A stretch of 64,000 bases of DNA. Source: Polytrichum commune. Its lineage: Eukaryota; Streptophyta; Polytrichopsida; Polytrichales; Polytrichaceae. The DNA lies in NCBI GenBank assembly GCA_950295325.1, contig OX485809.1:18228001-18292000 (forward strand), written 5' to 3'. Made by a program: the position numbers and the translations under genes. Shown one piece after another: positions 1-13,027 of this stretch (position 1 is its first letter; the number at the start of each line of letters is the position of its first letter). The notes below the pieces were generated by a model, which saw nothing but the letters and a program-made list of their open reading frames with translations, did no database searches and was not told the DNA's origin.

Positions 1-1650
1 CTTGGGTGGAGGTGACTTACTTACAATAATTGGTACTTGGGGGTTGGTGAAGGTGTTTGAAGAGTAAAGGTTTTGTTTATTAGGAAGCATGCCGGTGGGG
101 TTAGGGAATTCATTCATGTGTGTTGGAAATGACTAGTGGTAGGAGCTTGAATCTTAATAACATCTTTAGTGGGGACAATTTCAGTTAGGGTTTTGGTGGT
201 CATGTGGTGTTTGCTATTTGAAAAAGATTGAGTTGGGTAAAAGGACTCCTCCTCTCTCCATATAAGGTTTTAATTCAGAGTTGGGACAAGGGAGTGATAA
301 TTGTTGATGATTCTGATGATTGGATTTTAATCTCTTGAATCTTGTAATTGATCAATAGATTGCAGTTGCTAAGATTGATCTTTCAACCTAGGTTTAATCT
401 TTAATGGTTTTATGGGAGGGATGTGTTGAAGGCATGGCACATAGAAAAATATTTGGGCTTAGATTTGAATGAAGAGTCAATTAAGGGGAATCAAGGGGAT
501 GAGCAGCCAACACCAATAGCCAAGCCCATAAATATGCCTAATTACTATCAAGTTTTCAAATTGAGCATTCTTTGGAGTTTTTAGATGTCAATGTGACGAA
601 CATTGCAATCTTTTATAAATAAATTAAACAAGTTGTCAATTTCCTACATCAACAAACATCATCATTAGACAAAAGATTCTTACTTTTGTAAATGTGTGAT
701 ATGGTGAAGACATGTGGAGGCAATTTTTAGTAATTGTTGTCTAAATAAAAAACAATGTGAAAGGGATTGAATTAGAATTGGATACTCTATTGACATGTGC
801 AAATTAGGGCAATAGTCTAAGAGATAGGGAAAGAGAAGATATTAGTATACTATTGCCTAATTAGGGAAGGTGAAACCTTCGGATTTAGCACATGGTCTCT
901 TTGGAGAAGTATATATAAAGAGGTTTTTGAGAGCAAGAGGGGTTCAAAGTATAGATTTTCAATACACCGGAACTTTGTCAAATTTATGACTTTCTTAGTC
1001 AAGTTAAAATGTAATACAATTTGTGTCTTGATGCAATATATGTGAGATGCGTAATTGCAAGTCAAAGTGTCTTATGGTACTTGTAACGTATATGTGATTC
1101 ATAGTACGAGACCATTGTGTGCTATATAATTGAAAGCATCTAAGGTGTTTAACTTGTACATAGGTTTATGGTTTGGGTTCCAATCAAGAGAACCACACAG
1201 GGAAGACTAAATGAGTGTCAGATTTTATATCTAGGTGTCACTAATAGGTTGATTGATAGATTACAAGGATTATGAAATGAAGTTAGCATGACAAACGCAA
1301 GGGAAACAACTTTTTAGGTGAGTTTTGGGTCTTATTAAATTGAGGATTGGGTAATTAAGGTCACTCTATGCGGTACATGCAATTGCTCAATCTCTCCCTT
1401 ACAACCAACTTTCGGCAATATCATCTCTCTTATTATAATTTTGCAATACATAGAGTCACAACTCAACAATAGTCTTGTGAGTATCTAGTCATCAGTTAGT
1501 AAAGTCAAGGCCAACCAACAATGTTCAGTTTATTTACTCATAAGTTCAAATTATTAACTCCATTATTTTCTCACAAGTTTTGTGAAACAACTTTGAACAT
1601 AATGTTTTTATTTTAGTTACTAATTTTTAACAAAAGTCTAGTTACAAGTG
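1..1650. other. intergenic, nothing recognised
   Basis: AT-rich sequence with only short, stop-interrupted reading frames. No repeat ends, domain motifs or splice-consistent exons were seen. Confidence 0.5.
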
Positions 1651-4200
1651 TCGGGAACCACGTACCAGGAACTAAGCGAGCGAACCAGTAGCTCGAGTCT
1701 AATAGCGAAACCATAGTCCTAGTCACTAGTTCCAAGTAACAATATCAAGTTCCAAATAGTGAGCCTAATAGTGTAGTGCATGCCATAGTCTTTAGTCATA
1801 AATAAGCATTAAGTTCTCAAAGACAAACCTGGCTTCTTCTCCTTTTATCTTGACCCTTGAGCCTCCTACCAAATGATATGGGATAACGCCCCATCTTTTT
1901 TCTTCACGCGGTTCGCCTCCCACGTTCAGACGCTTTGTCGTCTCCAACTCCTTGCCGCCATCGTAGACTATGGTCCCGGCATTGAAGATTCTTGGCGAGT
2001 GCCCCCTTTTGAGATCACAATTTAGACAATGGCCCTTGCGAGTTTCATTCACAACCTCCACTCCAACGGCCCGATTCTCAATTTTATGGAGTTATCACAA
2101 TTCTTAATTTCACTGTGCATACAAAATTCTTCATACAAGAAGAAATTATGTCACTCTCTCCCTCATAAAGAACATTTCACTTACATATCTTTCATGACTA
2201 CAACATTATTCAATCCCTAAGAACTTGAAGAGATGGCATTCTTGCCATATCTCATTCATCCTTATCCTGTCAATAGCAAGCATGGGGCCTTTCTCACTAC
2301 CCGACCTTCTTTCCAAGAGTTACGAAACTTTGAATTAATCTATATCGAATTTCTCACCCAACGTCTTTTAGGTTCTAATTCTGACTATTCGACAATGATT
2401 GGGTAACACATGTACTCTGAACCCCTTCACATGTTAAACCGAATTCAACGAAATGAGTAATAGTATTATGAGAAAGTGTTTGCACATTATAGTTTCTTCC
2501 TATTGCATCTTCTTACTCACACAAACCTAGGATAATGGGCATGCTTAATTCTCTCTCTCTCTCTCTCTCTCTCTCACATGATAAATAGGGTTAACAGGGT
2601 TTCACACCCTTCTAGGATGAATTGATACAAATAGAACTCGGATAACTCCCCTCTTCACGAGCGAGTTGTCTTGTATGTGTTATCTTTTATGTTGAATTTT
2701 TACTGGCCTCACGCACAACACCGTCAGACTTATCTTTAATTAACCTTCATGAATAAGAGTATCTCTACCTAGATAGAATTCCACACCAAGAGATAACAGT
2801 GAAATGTGTGTCATACTTTGATATTATGTAGAACTCTCGTTCACAAAATAAGGGCTTCACAACCAAAAAGTGCTAACACTATATAGGCATTAAAGGTTGT
2901 TGAAGAAGAGGCTACTCTCTTTCCAAGAGAGCGTAATAATTTATTTATTTTAAAATCTTGCCTATGGTCTATTTCAACGAGGCTAGCCTCTTCAACTAAT
3001 GCGCCCGCCCCTGTCCAGATGTCATGAGTCTCTTTCACTTTGATCACATGTCTATGGTCCTTCCCAATCAATTCTCCCATCCTTATATATATATGGGAAG
3101 TGAGAAAATCCATTTCTTACTCTCTCCTACTAATTAGTCACTAATATCCTATCTTCTTCTATTTCGAGCATTCCAACTCCCATTCTAAGCTTAAATTTCA
3201 TCATAATTCAAAAATTCACCTATTATGTCCAAAAATTTGTATTACAATACCGGATCGCAATTGTCTTATCTTATCATCACCCTCCAGTCTGATTGAGCCT
3301 TAATTTGTATTCCGTGAAGGAGTGATTCCTTCTTGGTTACCAATATGTTAGTCATGTGGTATTTAGATATTGATAACCACTGAGGCTATAGTTTGAGCAA
3401 GTCACCAAATAAAGTAGTTTTGAATGTTTGCCTTAATTGAAATAATTTGTGTTGGCTAGTGCTATGGTCTATGCAGAGATGAAGTTTGAGAGAATTGTGA
3501 TAATTTGAAGCACACTGGAGTGATTGGACTAGTAATGTTAGTGAGTACTCCAACAAGGAAAGATTCCTTGTAAATGAATTAATTTCAACCTTTCTATGTT
3601 GAAAAAGGCAAAAGCTTGAATAAGGCTATAGTCCACTTGATTGAGTGATTTGATTGTCTTTGAAGGGTTCCAGAGGGTATGTGTTGATCTCTTAGATTGA
3701 GCAATTCCAAAGAGGATTGAATCCTCAACTCTGAAGCAAACAATGGTCTCAATAGGAAAATAAGATTGACAAGACAATAAGCCTAAAATCTTAAATGCAA
3801 GTTGTGCATTATCTTGAGAGTCTATGAACTCATATGGATGTTGTTTCCAAACTAGATAAACTTGAGTAGAAGCTAACGTGTTTCATTTGGGAGAAATTGA
3901 ACATTTTCATGATAGAGTACCTTTTACCGCAATCCCTTCATAGATAATCTTGTCAGTATGGTTAAATAGATTGTAGACATTGAGATGTTTGACTGGCTAA
4001 GAAAGACTTAGAGAGGCCATGGCCTGAATGAGAGTTATGAAACTTGTTAATTTCGAACGAAAAAATGTGTCACTAAAAGAGTGATTGCACAATGTCATTG
4101 CAATATGTTGTGATTAATCTATGCCTAAAAGGGAAGAATTGGAAGGTGATGAAATTTAGAAGTTGAAGAGGCAATGGTCTCGATAGTTACAAACCGTAGA
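1650..4200. repeat. probable decayed LTR-retrotransposon remnant (motif-rich)
   Basis: No intact gene was found. The stretch holds about ten close variants of CTATAGTC/CTATGGTC, for example near 1706, 1776, 1968, 3020, 3052, 3384, 3463, 3625, 3746 and 4173. The same motif marks the LTRs and 3' half of the gypsy element at 17-32 kb. A minus-strand frame of 89 codons (1792-2061) and one of 90 codons (2841-3113) lie inside it, but neither is recognised. A related, much older element is the simplest reading; this is inference from motif density only. Confidence 0.35.
2551..2574. repeat. (TC)n microsatellite
   Basis: About a dozen uninterrupted TC dinucleotides. Confidence 0.9.
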
Positions 4201-6818
4201 GGTTTCATCTTCCTAACCCTTGGCAAAAAAACCAAAAGGACAACCAATCAACATTATTGACTATGAAGAGGCAAGACGTATTTCGAGGAGACGAGAGGAA
4301 TTGACGATTAAACCTCTTGGTACATATGGTGTGCTTATTGAATGTACAAGAGTAATTTCACTTCAATATGCTAGAGTGATAACCTAATATTTAAAAACAC
4401 ATGGTAATCAAATGCATTAACCGATAATCTTGAGATATAATAAAGAGAAGGAATATCCAATGTGCAGTGCTTAAGAGAATGGAAATATGAATTAAATTTT
4501 AATCTAAATTGGATAAATTAATGAACCATGCCATGACATTTTAACCCGCATAGTTGCAATTGATGAACATAATGGGTACTCTGGCCAAGACAAGGTAAAA
4601 CAACATTGTCTGACCACTTCATTAACATTTAATTAATAAAAAATTAAAAAACTATGAATCTTGTAAGGATAACTGCACTGCAATTTCCAATTACATTAAA
4701 ATTTATTAATTAACATGAGACATTTGACCAATCTAAAGTGCCCTTGGCTTTGGTAGAAAGACTTAAATGGGATATTATCTGCAAGACAATTGTCGATGGA
4801 TATGCCTATGCTTGAGCATCGCACAAGGTCTAATTATAATGAACTCACTGCTAGACAATTGCCCAGGTAAATAGTATGAGGTTGAATAACTGTCACAATT
4901 GCATATGTTGACATTGAAAGATTTTAAAGTCTTTACCCAATAAACTACAATCTAATTATCAGTACAACCCTAAAGTAAAGTGAAATAACCTTGTGCAAGA
5001 CACTTAGATGATAAAAAAAATCACCTTTTAACTTTATCTTGAGTGTTTCCCTAGGTTTGTTTGTTTGTAACCATAACCTAAATTACAAGACATCATAATG
5101 ATATTTTTTTAAACTCCATATTGCATGATGTTGTGATCATATTTCCTTAATAAAAATATTCTTCTATAAAAATGTGTATACAAAATGACATTATCCATTG
5201 AAATAGGCCATTTTCTTGAATTACTCAATTATACACCATTTGGATAATATGACACTTTCTTGTGCAACCAAACATGTCGTATTAAAGAGAGAAAACAAAA
5301 TTTGTATGTTTGTCTAACATAATTATACATATTAACATATACATATTATTTATATTTATTTGTAAATTTTAATATTGTGGGTTATTTAATTTTAAATTTC
5401 ATCAGTTATGTAATAAACAAATAGTGGACCTTAAATGGTATTTAAATTAAAGATATCAAGATATGATAAAATTTGCATAGTTGGTAATTTTACCTTTACA
5501 ATATTGTAGATTGATCTCATATTAAAGATGTCTCATTAAATTTACTTTGAATACATAGTATGAAGTAAGCTTACCAAGCAAGGTTGTGAGGCATGAACAC
5601 TTATATACAACGGAAGACATGATGATAGTGTTGGTAATGGTCGTCACCTCTTGTCCGTAACATGGATCCTAAGAATATAAAAATCACTTTATTACTATCA
5701 GACACAACTAGAAGCATAAATTTAATAAAATTTCATAATCATATCCTCAATATAATTTAATATAACTTTTATGTGCAATTTTTTTTATGAAGTAAACATC
5801 TTCTATATTGATTTAACATATATATTTCATATACATTAGAACTGAAAAAATGAATATAATATATGGCTATCATAAAAAAAGACATAATAGATTAAAATTT
5901 TAATTTAGAAAAATTAATGAAATAATAAAGCTTCAAGTCTCACAATCTGGCAATATAAAATTTTGAAGTACTTAGAAAAAACATAAATTGAAATACATGT
6001 GTGAGTTGGTCATTCAATAAATTATCAAATGCCCATTCGAACATTTGGGTATGGCAATCTTTGGATTCTTCATTGGTAGGTTACCAAACCTTATATATAA
6101 CGTCCCCCTTATAAGTTTCAAATAAATAATTCAAATTTTTTATAACATAATATTATTAGAAATATGAGTTATATTTAATTTCAAACACTTAATCATTGTA
6201 CAAACATAGAACCCAAACATTATAAAAATGTTAATACACAAGTATCAAGCCAAATGATTACTATATAAGCCTTTATCATTCAAGACACTCATATTTCAGA
6301 TGACAGACCATGAAGGATGTCACTTATTAAAACAAATCAAGAAAGTTATTCACAAGACCATGAAGAATATCACTTATTAAATCTTTTATGTTGAAAACTT
6401 AAACATAAGAATGTTGATTTTTAATTATAACATTAAATACACAATAGTTTCTAAACAACAAGAATATAAGAGATTCTAACATATGAAATATTACATATTC
6501 AAATTATCAAAATATTCACATTATAATTTTAAACAACAAACATATATCAATAATTTAAAAAATGAAGATAGAAGTAACTCACTAATTAAAATATTATATA
6601 GGACAAATTTAAACATCAAATTTTCATGTCGGAAAGGTGACATCAAATCTTGAACATGAAAATGTTCATGTTTCATATGTGTTTTAGTCTATATATTAAA
6701 ATGTTTAAAAATTAGAGTTATAATATATCAAAATAAGATATACAACTCAACAGTTGTTTGAAACGAATTTTACGATAAACTATCAAATATTAATAAATCA
6801 AAAATATAAGTGAAGATA
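4200..6818. other. AT-rich intergenic DNA
   Basis: Strongly AT-rich with many short homopolymers. No coding region or clear repeat boundary was seen. Confidence 0.5.
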
Positions 6819-6820
6819 TA

Positions 6821-6996
6821 TAGTAGAACCCTCTTAATTGATGCCCTTAGGCTTGGAGATTTTTATTCATTAAGAGAGATTTTTAAAAGAGAGGGGCTCT
6901 AATATTTGGTTCAAACCAGACTTGGGACCAGAGATCTTCATTAATTCAGAGAGATCTTTATTTATGAGAGGTGATTAGTTAAGAGGGGTTCTACTA
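6821..6996. mobile_element. Emigrant/pogo-like MITE
   Basis: 176-bp non-autonomous element. Its ends are inverted: TAGTAGAACCCTCTTAATTG on the left, and on the right the reverse complement of TAGTAGAACCCCTCTTAACT. It is flanked on both sides by TA, the target duplication of Tc1/mariner/pogo elements. The inner TTGGGACC and the AGTARAACCTCT-type terminus resemble the plant Emigrant family as I remember it. It has no coding capacity. Confidence 0.75.
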
Positions 6997-6998
6997 TA

Positions 6999-8140
6999 TA
7001 TTGATTGGAACATTAAATTTGTTTAAATACAATCAAAGTTGTAGTTTCTAAATTTTAAGAATAAAAATGTTTATATTATTTATAAAATAATTATTTAATA
7101 TATTTAAAATTGTGTTCGAACTTGTAGTCAAATATGTACTAGAAGAAGAAAATATTTTATTTAAAGTGGAGAGAGAATAAAAAAGACTACACCAATATTT
7201 AATGTTGGTATAAATGAGGAGCAATAGCTTTATCATAGTTGTATACTTTGAACTGAAATATTAAAGACTGTATTTTAATTTTATATTTAGCTATACAGAT
7301 TATTAAGATGGAATTGTTAGAATTTAGTGATATTTACAAGTATTTGCATGAATAATGTTTTATTTTACATAAAAGTACTATAATACTGAATAAAATATAA
7401 AATATATATTTAATTATTATATCATATATAAAATTACCATTAAATTTCATTTAAACATACTATTAATAGACCCCTGGATATTAAAATTTTACATCTTCAT
7501 ATAATATTTTTATAAATTTTGTTCATATTAAGTAGTACGGAGTACCCTCCAATGATTCATAATGACTCTTTTGTAGAGTAACCAAGCTTCAAGTATCACA
7601 ATATGTAAATTGGAGAGAGGGAGGATGATTTCATAACAAATATTGAATGATGTTGATAAATACTTGAGTTCAAGACATTGATTAAGAAAGAAATACCTCA
7701 TTCACTCATGTCACCTTTCTCCCGTTTTTGTTTTCTCTCCCTGAATGAATTGATGTTATAAAGTAAGTAATGCAAAAATAAGCTTCCAAAGTAATTTGTT
7801 GGAAGTTTAAGGTCTACAAGGACAAGAAAAATCAAAGAAACAAGTTAACAAACTATTGTGGTATCTATGAGGTTCAAAATGTGAATGAATGCAAGGTCCA
7901 AGTCTAAGAATATCACACTTGAAAATATGTTGAGATCCTTGAAGCTAAAGGTAACAAAGACTCAAGTTCAAAAATCACAAAGTGAGAAGTAACCAAATGA
8001 GGTCATGCTTGAGCACATTTATTTGTGTGTCCTTCTACTTGAGAAATAAGAAAAGAGTACAAGAATCACAAGAGTAAGGATGGAAACTCAAGCTCAAGAA
8101 TCATAAGATGATGAGAAAGCAAGAAATAAAAGGTTGCTCA
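6999..8140. other. AT-rich intergenic DNA
   Basis: No gene seen. The left part is very AT-rich; from about 7600 on it becomes purine-rich with many GAAA/CAAG words. Confidence 0.5.
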
Positions 8141-11100
8141 TGAATCACACAATACTAAGTTGGGAAACCTTCACAGCATACCAAGCCTCAACCAACCTCA
8201 CCATCACTCACTCGCTTAACATTGCACATCATCGCGTCACAAGAATCACTCTAACCTTTAGTGTTTGTGAGAAAGTGCTCTCACCAAAGCAGTTGCTTGA
8301 AGAGTAGTCACAATCTTCAGTTCCGCCATCAAATACAAGGTTGAATCCAAAGATCTCAACTTGCCCAACTATCTCACCCACATTAGAACCTCATCATTGC
8401 TCCGGCTTGAGGCCAAGAAGCTCAGTGCCGAGTCATGATCAGGTGCTTCCAGTAAGTACAGAGATTCAACCAGAAATATACCACCAAGGGCTCACTTTTG
8501 CTTCACAAGATGTGTAGATCAGATACTACTCCGGGAGCGATCACTCATATTCATAACCTGCAGACTGGTCTTCGAGATGTCTGTTGCCTCCAACCCAATA
8601 ACCTGCCAGAGTGCCAAAATAACATAAATATCCACTCGTTGTTCGTGTTTAGTGTCCAGTGGAGGCTTAATCCTCGAAATTAACAGCTGCGAGCACCTCT
8701 GCCAATTCTTGTAAAGAGAACCTGATCACTCACAGAAGCATCACTGTAAGCACTTGGATCCAGAGGTCGCTGTCGTGAGCGAGCGCTAGCATCTGAGAGT
8801 CGGACTAATGGAGATATACTGATGCAGACTGGCGGTAAATGGAAGCCACTTGAGGCCACCGTGTGCTGATGAAGCTGCACCGATCGTGAGCCTATAAACC
8901 GCGTCGTTCTCAAAGATCCTGCAAGCACGTCGAGAACATGTGGGGGAGAATTGGTGGAGCAAGTCAAGTGTCTGAGTCTGAAATTAGCTCCTAAATTTGT
9001 AAAACGGGCTCCACAGGCCAAGTCCGACACTGGAGCAGAATATTTTATATCGTCAAAGCTGACCGGGTATACACAAAATCCACGCGGACCCAACGATCGA
9101 TGCCCAAGTGCAGGAAATGATTCAATTAGAAATAGAATGCCTCGAATACCACTCAGTTCGGCAGGCTGTCCGCCAGTAGGCATTCCTTGACTCTGGCATA
9201 CTTCTTTTTCTTTTTCTTTTTTATTGCCGGCACAGGGAACCACGACCAGGGTTTCTGCTGGTACTGGCGCTGGACCCTGAGCAGATACTTGTGACATATT
9301 ACACGCGATGTTGCATTTCTTTATTGAATTTGGGTCAAATTGGAGCTGCTGTAGCGCATATCAACGCTGGAAATCGGTGCTGGTACAAAGGAATATCGCA
9401 TCGTTTTGACAAGGTTGCAACTGGCATTGGTACTATTCCCGTGAACCATGCGGCTACAACCTACGATTTCAGCAGCCACAAGTCGTCGTCTCATACATGA
9501 CCGTATATTAAATAGATATAAAACTTTATGTGTATTAATTAGTCACGCCAATGGTATACTACAATAAGGTGAATAATTGGTGAATGTAAAATCAAATGGG
9601 GTAAGTATATGTGGCAACACCTTCCTTCGATAGAATCTGCTTCGGTGTTTGCATAACCCTAGGTTACTTGGCTAGAATTACTAGCCCTCAACACATGCTC
9701 TTTCACAACAAAACAACTTTCCACACCGCGGGATCAAGTTGATCAGTTGATAAGTGGAAGTCATTCTGAAGTAACCGTGCGCAGCACCTACCAAGGCGGG
9801 GGGGGATTTGGGCGAACCAACCCATACACTCGTTCCTTGTTGGATGCCTAAACCCTTGCCTCCAAGGAATCAGTGTACGGGTTGGTTCGTCCCAGCCGGG
9901 GATGAAACCACTCGTTACTTACGCATGCTGATATGTGCAATTAGGTACTGCAGCTTCCCGAATAGGTTGCCTCTCTACCATGCAAATTACTCAGATCACA
10001 AAATTTGATCAGTTTGTTACTTGTCGAATAGAGAGCAGTACATTGCACATGTCGAATAAATTCATTATTTTCAGTTCAATAGGAATCATGTAACGGTCTA
10101 CAACGTGCACATCTGATGATATATTTTGTGGTTTGATAAACAGTGAGAATGAGCCAAATAGTGTGGTCTACAGTATTTACCACAATCAGCGTAGTATGGG
10201 TCGTGAGTTTTGGGGTTTAGGGTTAGTACAGTTACATCGCTACTATATTCATCACTGGCTCTCCGTGCATTTCTATTATCAAAGATGCAGCCACGATGCA
10301 TTTCATCCTTCTAGTAAATTTCCATATTGGAGACCATGTTAACGCAAATTGGCCGAATAGTGTCTGTAGAAGCTGTGTGCAAGTACTGTAGCACTGTCTC
10401 TTTAATCACAAACGTGGGCCCAGCTTCTCTTTCCTTCTCTACAAATTTAACACATGCTGATTATATGCTACACAGCCGAAGTGAGGGCCTACTCGTACAG
10501 GCAATGATACTTTCTTCCTCTTCTTATTGGGCCTCTAAATTATTCTCACATCCACCCACATCATCACTCAGGTGGACTCCACTGCGTACAAATTCAACTG
10601 AAATACACACCTGGGTTCTATATTATTATACTAACCGGCTATCTGAAACCATCTATGATAATATAACATAAACTTGGATTTCGTGCATGCATGTTTCTAT
10701 TCTGGGGCATTCCAACCCAGCGCTACGTCAGGCGATGTAGATCACAAGATGCATATTATGGGAAGAAGGCCTAATTTCGTAGCAGCAAACGTGGTGACCT
10801 TAAGCAGCTTGCACTTCAGGACCTGAGGACAGATTTGGGCTTTGCAGGACTGTCCTGTATGGCACGTTTCCCGGCACTCACCATTTTAGAGAGGCCAGGT
10901 ATGCAGCTAAGTTGGCTTTCATCATTGTCAGGAGTAATTAATTCCAGTCTTAAGTATGTGAGAGTAAACCATCGTCTAGGCTCCAGCGTACGTACGACGG
11001 TAGATCCAGTTCACTCGACCGGGCTTTAGGCTGTTGTTGCCACTTGATCATGAGCGCTACAGCTCTATTCTAGAGCTTAACAATCGGTGGGTGAACCTGA

Positions 11101-11460
11101 GCAACTTGCGACAGTGTGATAAGTAGTTCATTTAGTAGGTGAAGATTGAAATGATGCAGGAGTAATGTTTTGGCAGAAAGAAGAACCTGATGCATTTCAT
11201 CGATCAATTTCTTCTGTCAGGACCCATGATTACTTACTGCAGGGTGCTCGAGTCTTCAAACACATTATCGGCCACTACATAATACAGACACCGGCAGGTT
11301 TTGTCATTTCTGATTTATTGTTTTCACCTCATCAATCACACCATGAGATATATATATTCTCCAAGGTACACGTACCGGACCCTCGCATAGGTATGAAGTT
11401 ACCAAACAATGCATAGTTACCCTCATGGACTTCTGGTATCAAAGAATGGCATCATTTCAA
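8140..11460. other. GC-richer unrecognised island
   Basis: Base composition and word use differ from the AT-rich DNA on both sides, as expected for host unique sequence. Several modest frames are open: minus 8680-9297 (see its own entry), plus 8873-9190, plus 10327-10671 and plus 11165-11416. None contains a domain I recognise, and none joins convincingly to another by splice sites. It could be a promoter/UTR region, a degraded gene or unique host DNA. Confidence 0.4.
8680..9297 (-). CDS. hypothetical ORF, 205 codons, unrecognised
   Basis: This ATG-to-TAA frame of 205 codons is the longest open frame in the GC-richer island and lies on the minus strand. It has a lysine/glutamate-rich patch (KKEKEKE) near residue 27 and is Ser/Pro-rich further on. 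No signal peptide, membrane span or known domain is visible. The complementary strand is also open for 106 codons (8873-9190), so the openness may simply reflect composition. Without transcript or homology support it should be treated as a candidate exon only. Confidence 0.2.
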   Translation of the reverse strand: MSQVSAQGPAPVPAETLVVVPCAGNKKEKEKEVCQSQGMPTGGQPAELSGIRGILFLIESFPALGHRSLGPRGFCVYPVSFDDIKYSAPVSDLACGARFTNLGANFRLRHLTCSTNSPPHVLDVLAGSLRTTRFIGSRSVQLHQHTVASSGFHLPPVCISISPLVRLSDASARSRQRPLDPSAYSDASVSDQVLFTRIGRGARSC

Positions 11461-12600
11461 AGTAGGTAGGTATTCGTGGTAATCTGCTTCATCAGAACAA
11501 ACAGATTCACAAGGGACGGGAAGCACAAAGAGCACGGGTAAGTTCTGCGACAAAATTACACTGTAAACTCCTTGGACATTCGTGTGACATAATGATATTA
11601 GATACTACAATTCAAAAGAAAAAGTGTAGCCTATCCACTCTAGTAGAAATATTTGAATACACTTGGTTTTTCTGAAGACAAACGTGAAGAGTGTAACTTC
11701 ATTCACATACAACAACATTCAATGATGACAGGAAATTACACTCAATTAGTGAGTGTGAGAAAGAAGTGAGGGTGGGAAATTAAATTCCTTTGTGCTATGA
11801 AATTAGTGCCACCAAAAGATTTGGGAAGCATTATTCGTCTCAACACTTGACATTATTAACTAAGTTAAAGTAATGGCACTTGGCACTAATCACTAAAGTA
11901 TTGGCATTTGGCATTATTCACTGACAAGCTTGCATGTGGCATGCACTAATCACAAGCATGCACTAACTTTCTTGAAATTTATGTTAAATGAGCATAGAAT
12001 TTATCTTCTTCGTGAATGTAGTATCACTTGGTAGTAACTTCAACCCTCGGTAAGTTTGAGATTTGGCTAGATTGTGCGTGTGACTTGAATTTGTACACCC
12101 TCACTAATTGGTATTTTAAGTACAATAAGGTTTAAGTTTTAAACAAAAATTGTTGTTGATGAATCTTAATGATTGTATATCAGTCAATGGGTATGTATTC
12201 ATGCAATTGATTCAATGCAACATAGTCAAGCATTTTTTCAAGATAATATTATATTCCATAAAATCCCCAGGCTCTTGGCCATACTTCACGAATACAAAAC
12301 AAGGCTCTTTTGAACATGCAAAAAAAAGAAGCCATTTCGACACAATAGGAGCCATTTACACATGTGTCTATATTTTGGTCCACATGTCCTAATTAAGCTA
12401 GTCCAAAAAGTGTTGTTCATGCCATGTGCCAAGGGTCATGCCCCTTTAGGCACAAACCAATTTTTACTTAAACGCTTAATTTTTTATATTCCAACATGGT
12501 GATTTAATGGTCCATGGTAATTTTGTGTAGTAATTTTTGTTAGTAATATCCAAGGCTAATTTTTATAATTTCAATAATCATACCTATCCCATTAAAATCA
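11460..12600. other. intergenic, local short repeats
   Basis: No gene seen. Around 11840-11970 words such as GGCACTTGGCACTAATCAC and GCATGCACTAATCAC recur several times in an imperfect cluster. Confidence 0.4.
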
Positions 12601-12604
12601 AATT

Positions 12605-12765
12605 TAACATGTTGGTAGGCCCTCCCGGTTTAAGTTGCCTAAGGTACATAGCCACCTACAAGGTTAGGCCAAGGGTGATGACCAAGGGATTTGAACCTTG
12701 AACTTCATGGTCACTATTATATTGTGTTAAACTCTAGTCACTCGGTCAATACTTCACGAATAGTT
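12605..12765 (-). repeat. tRNA-derived SINE-like sequence
   Basis: Read on the minus strand, a candidate A box (TGACCGAGTGACTAGAG) is followed about 40 bp later by a good Pol III B box (GGTTCAAATCC) near 12700. An unrelated tail follows towards 12605. This is the layout of plant tRNA-derived SINEs. The sequence does not fold into an intact tRNA, so it is not a tRNA gene. Family assignment was not possible by eye. Confidence 0.4.
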
Positions 12766-13027
12766 TTCAAAAAGTGTTGCATGATGATTTGGCATAAGAA
12801 ACACTCTCACTTGGCACGTAAAGAAAATGAACTTTACCATTTGCTTAAAATAGGGACCCAAAATTGTTTGCAAAGAACTTTGAAGAAAACGACAATTGAA
12901 CCCTCCCATTTATGCTACAAGAAATAGATAATTGTTGCACATAATTATACACCTTATGATATAGTAACAATGATCATTTTGTTCCAAACACTTAACTTCC
13001 AAATGTTTTTACATAAGGGGAAGTATG

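Noticed and set aside
2551-2574. Pyrimidine (TC)n tract as a promoter element
   Set aside because: No gene starts nearby; an ordinary microsatellite.
12605-12765. tRNA gene
   Set aside because: A and B boxes are recognisable, but the arms do not pair into a cloverleaf; a SINE-like remnant fits better.
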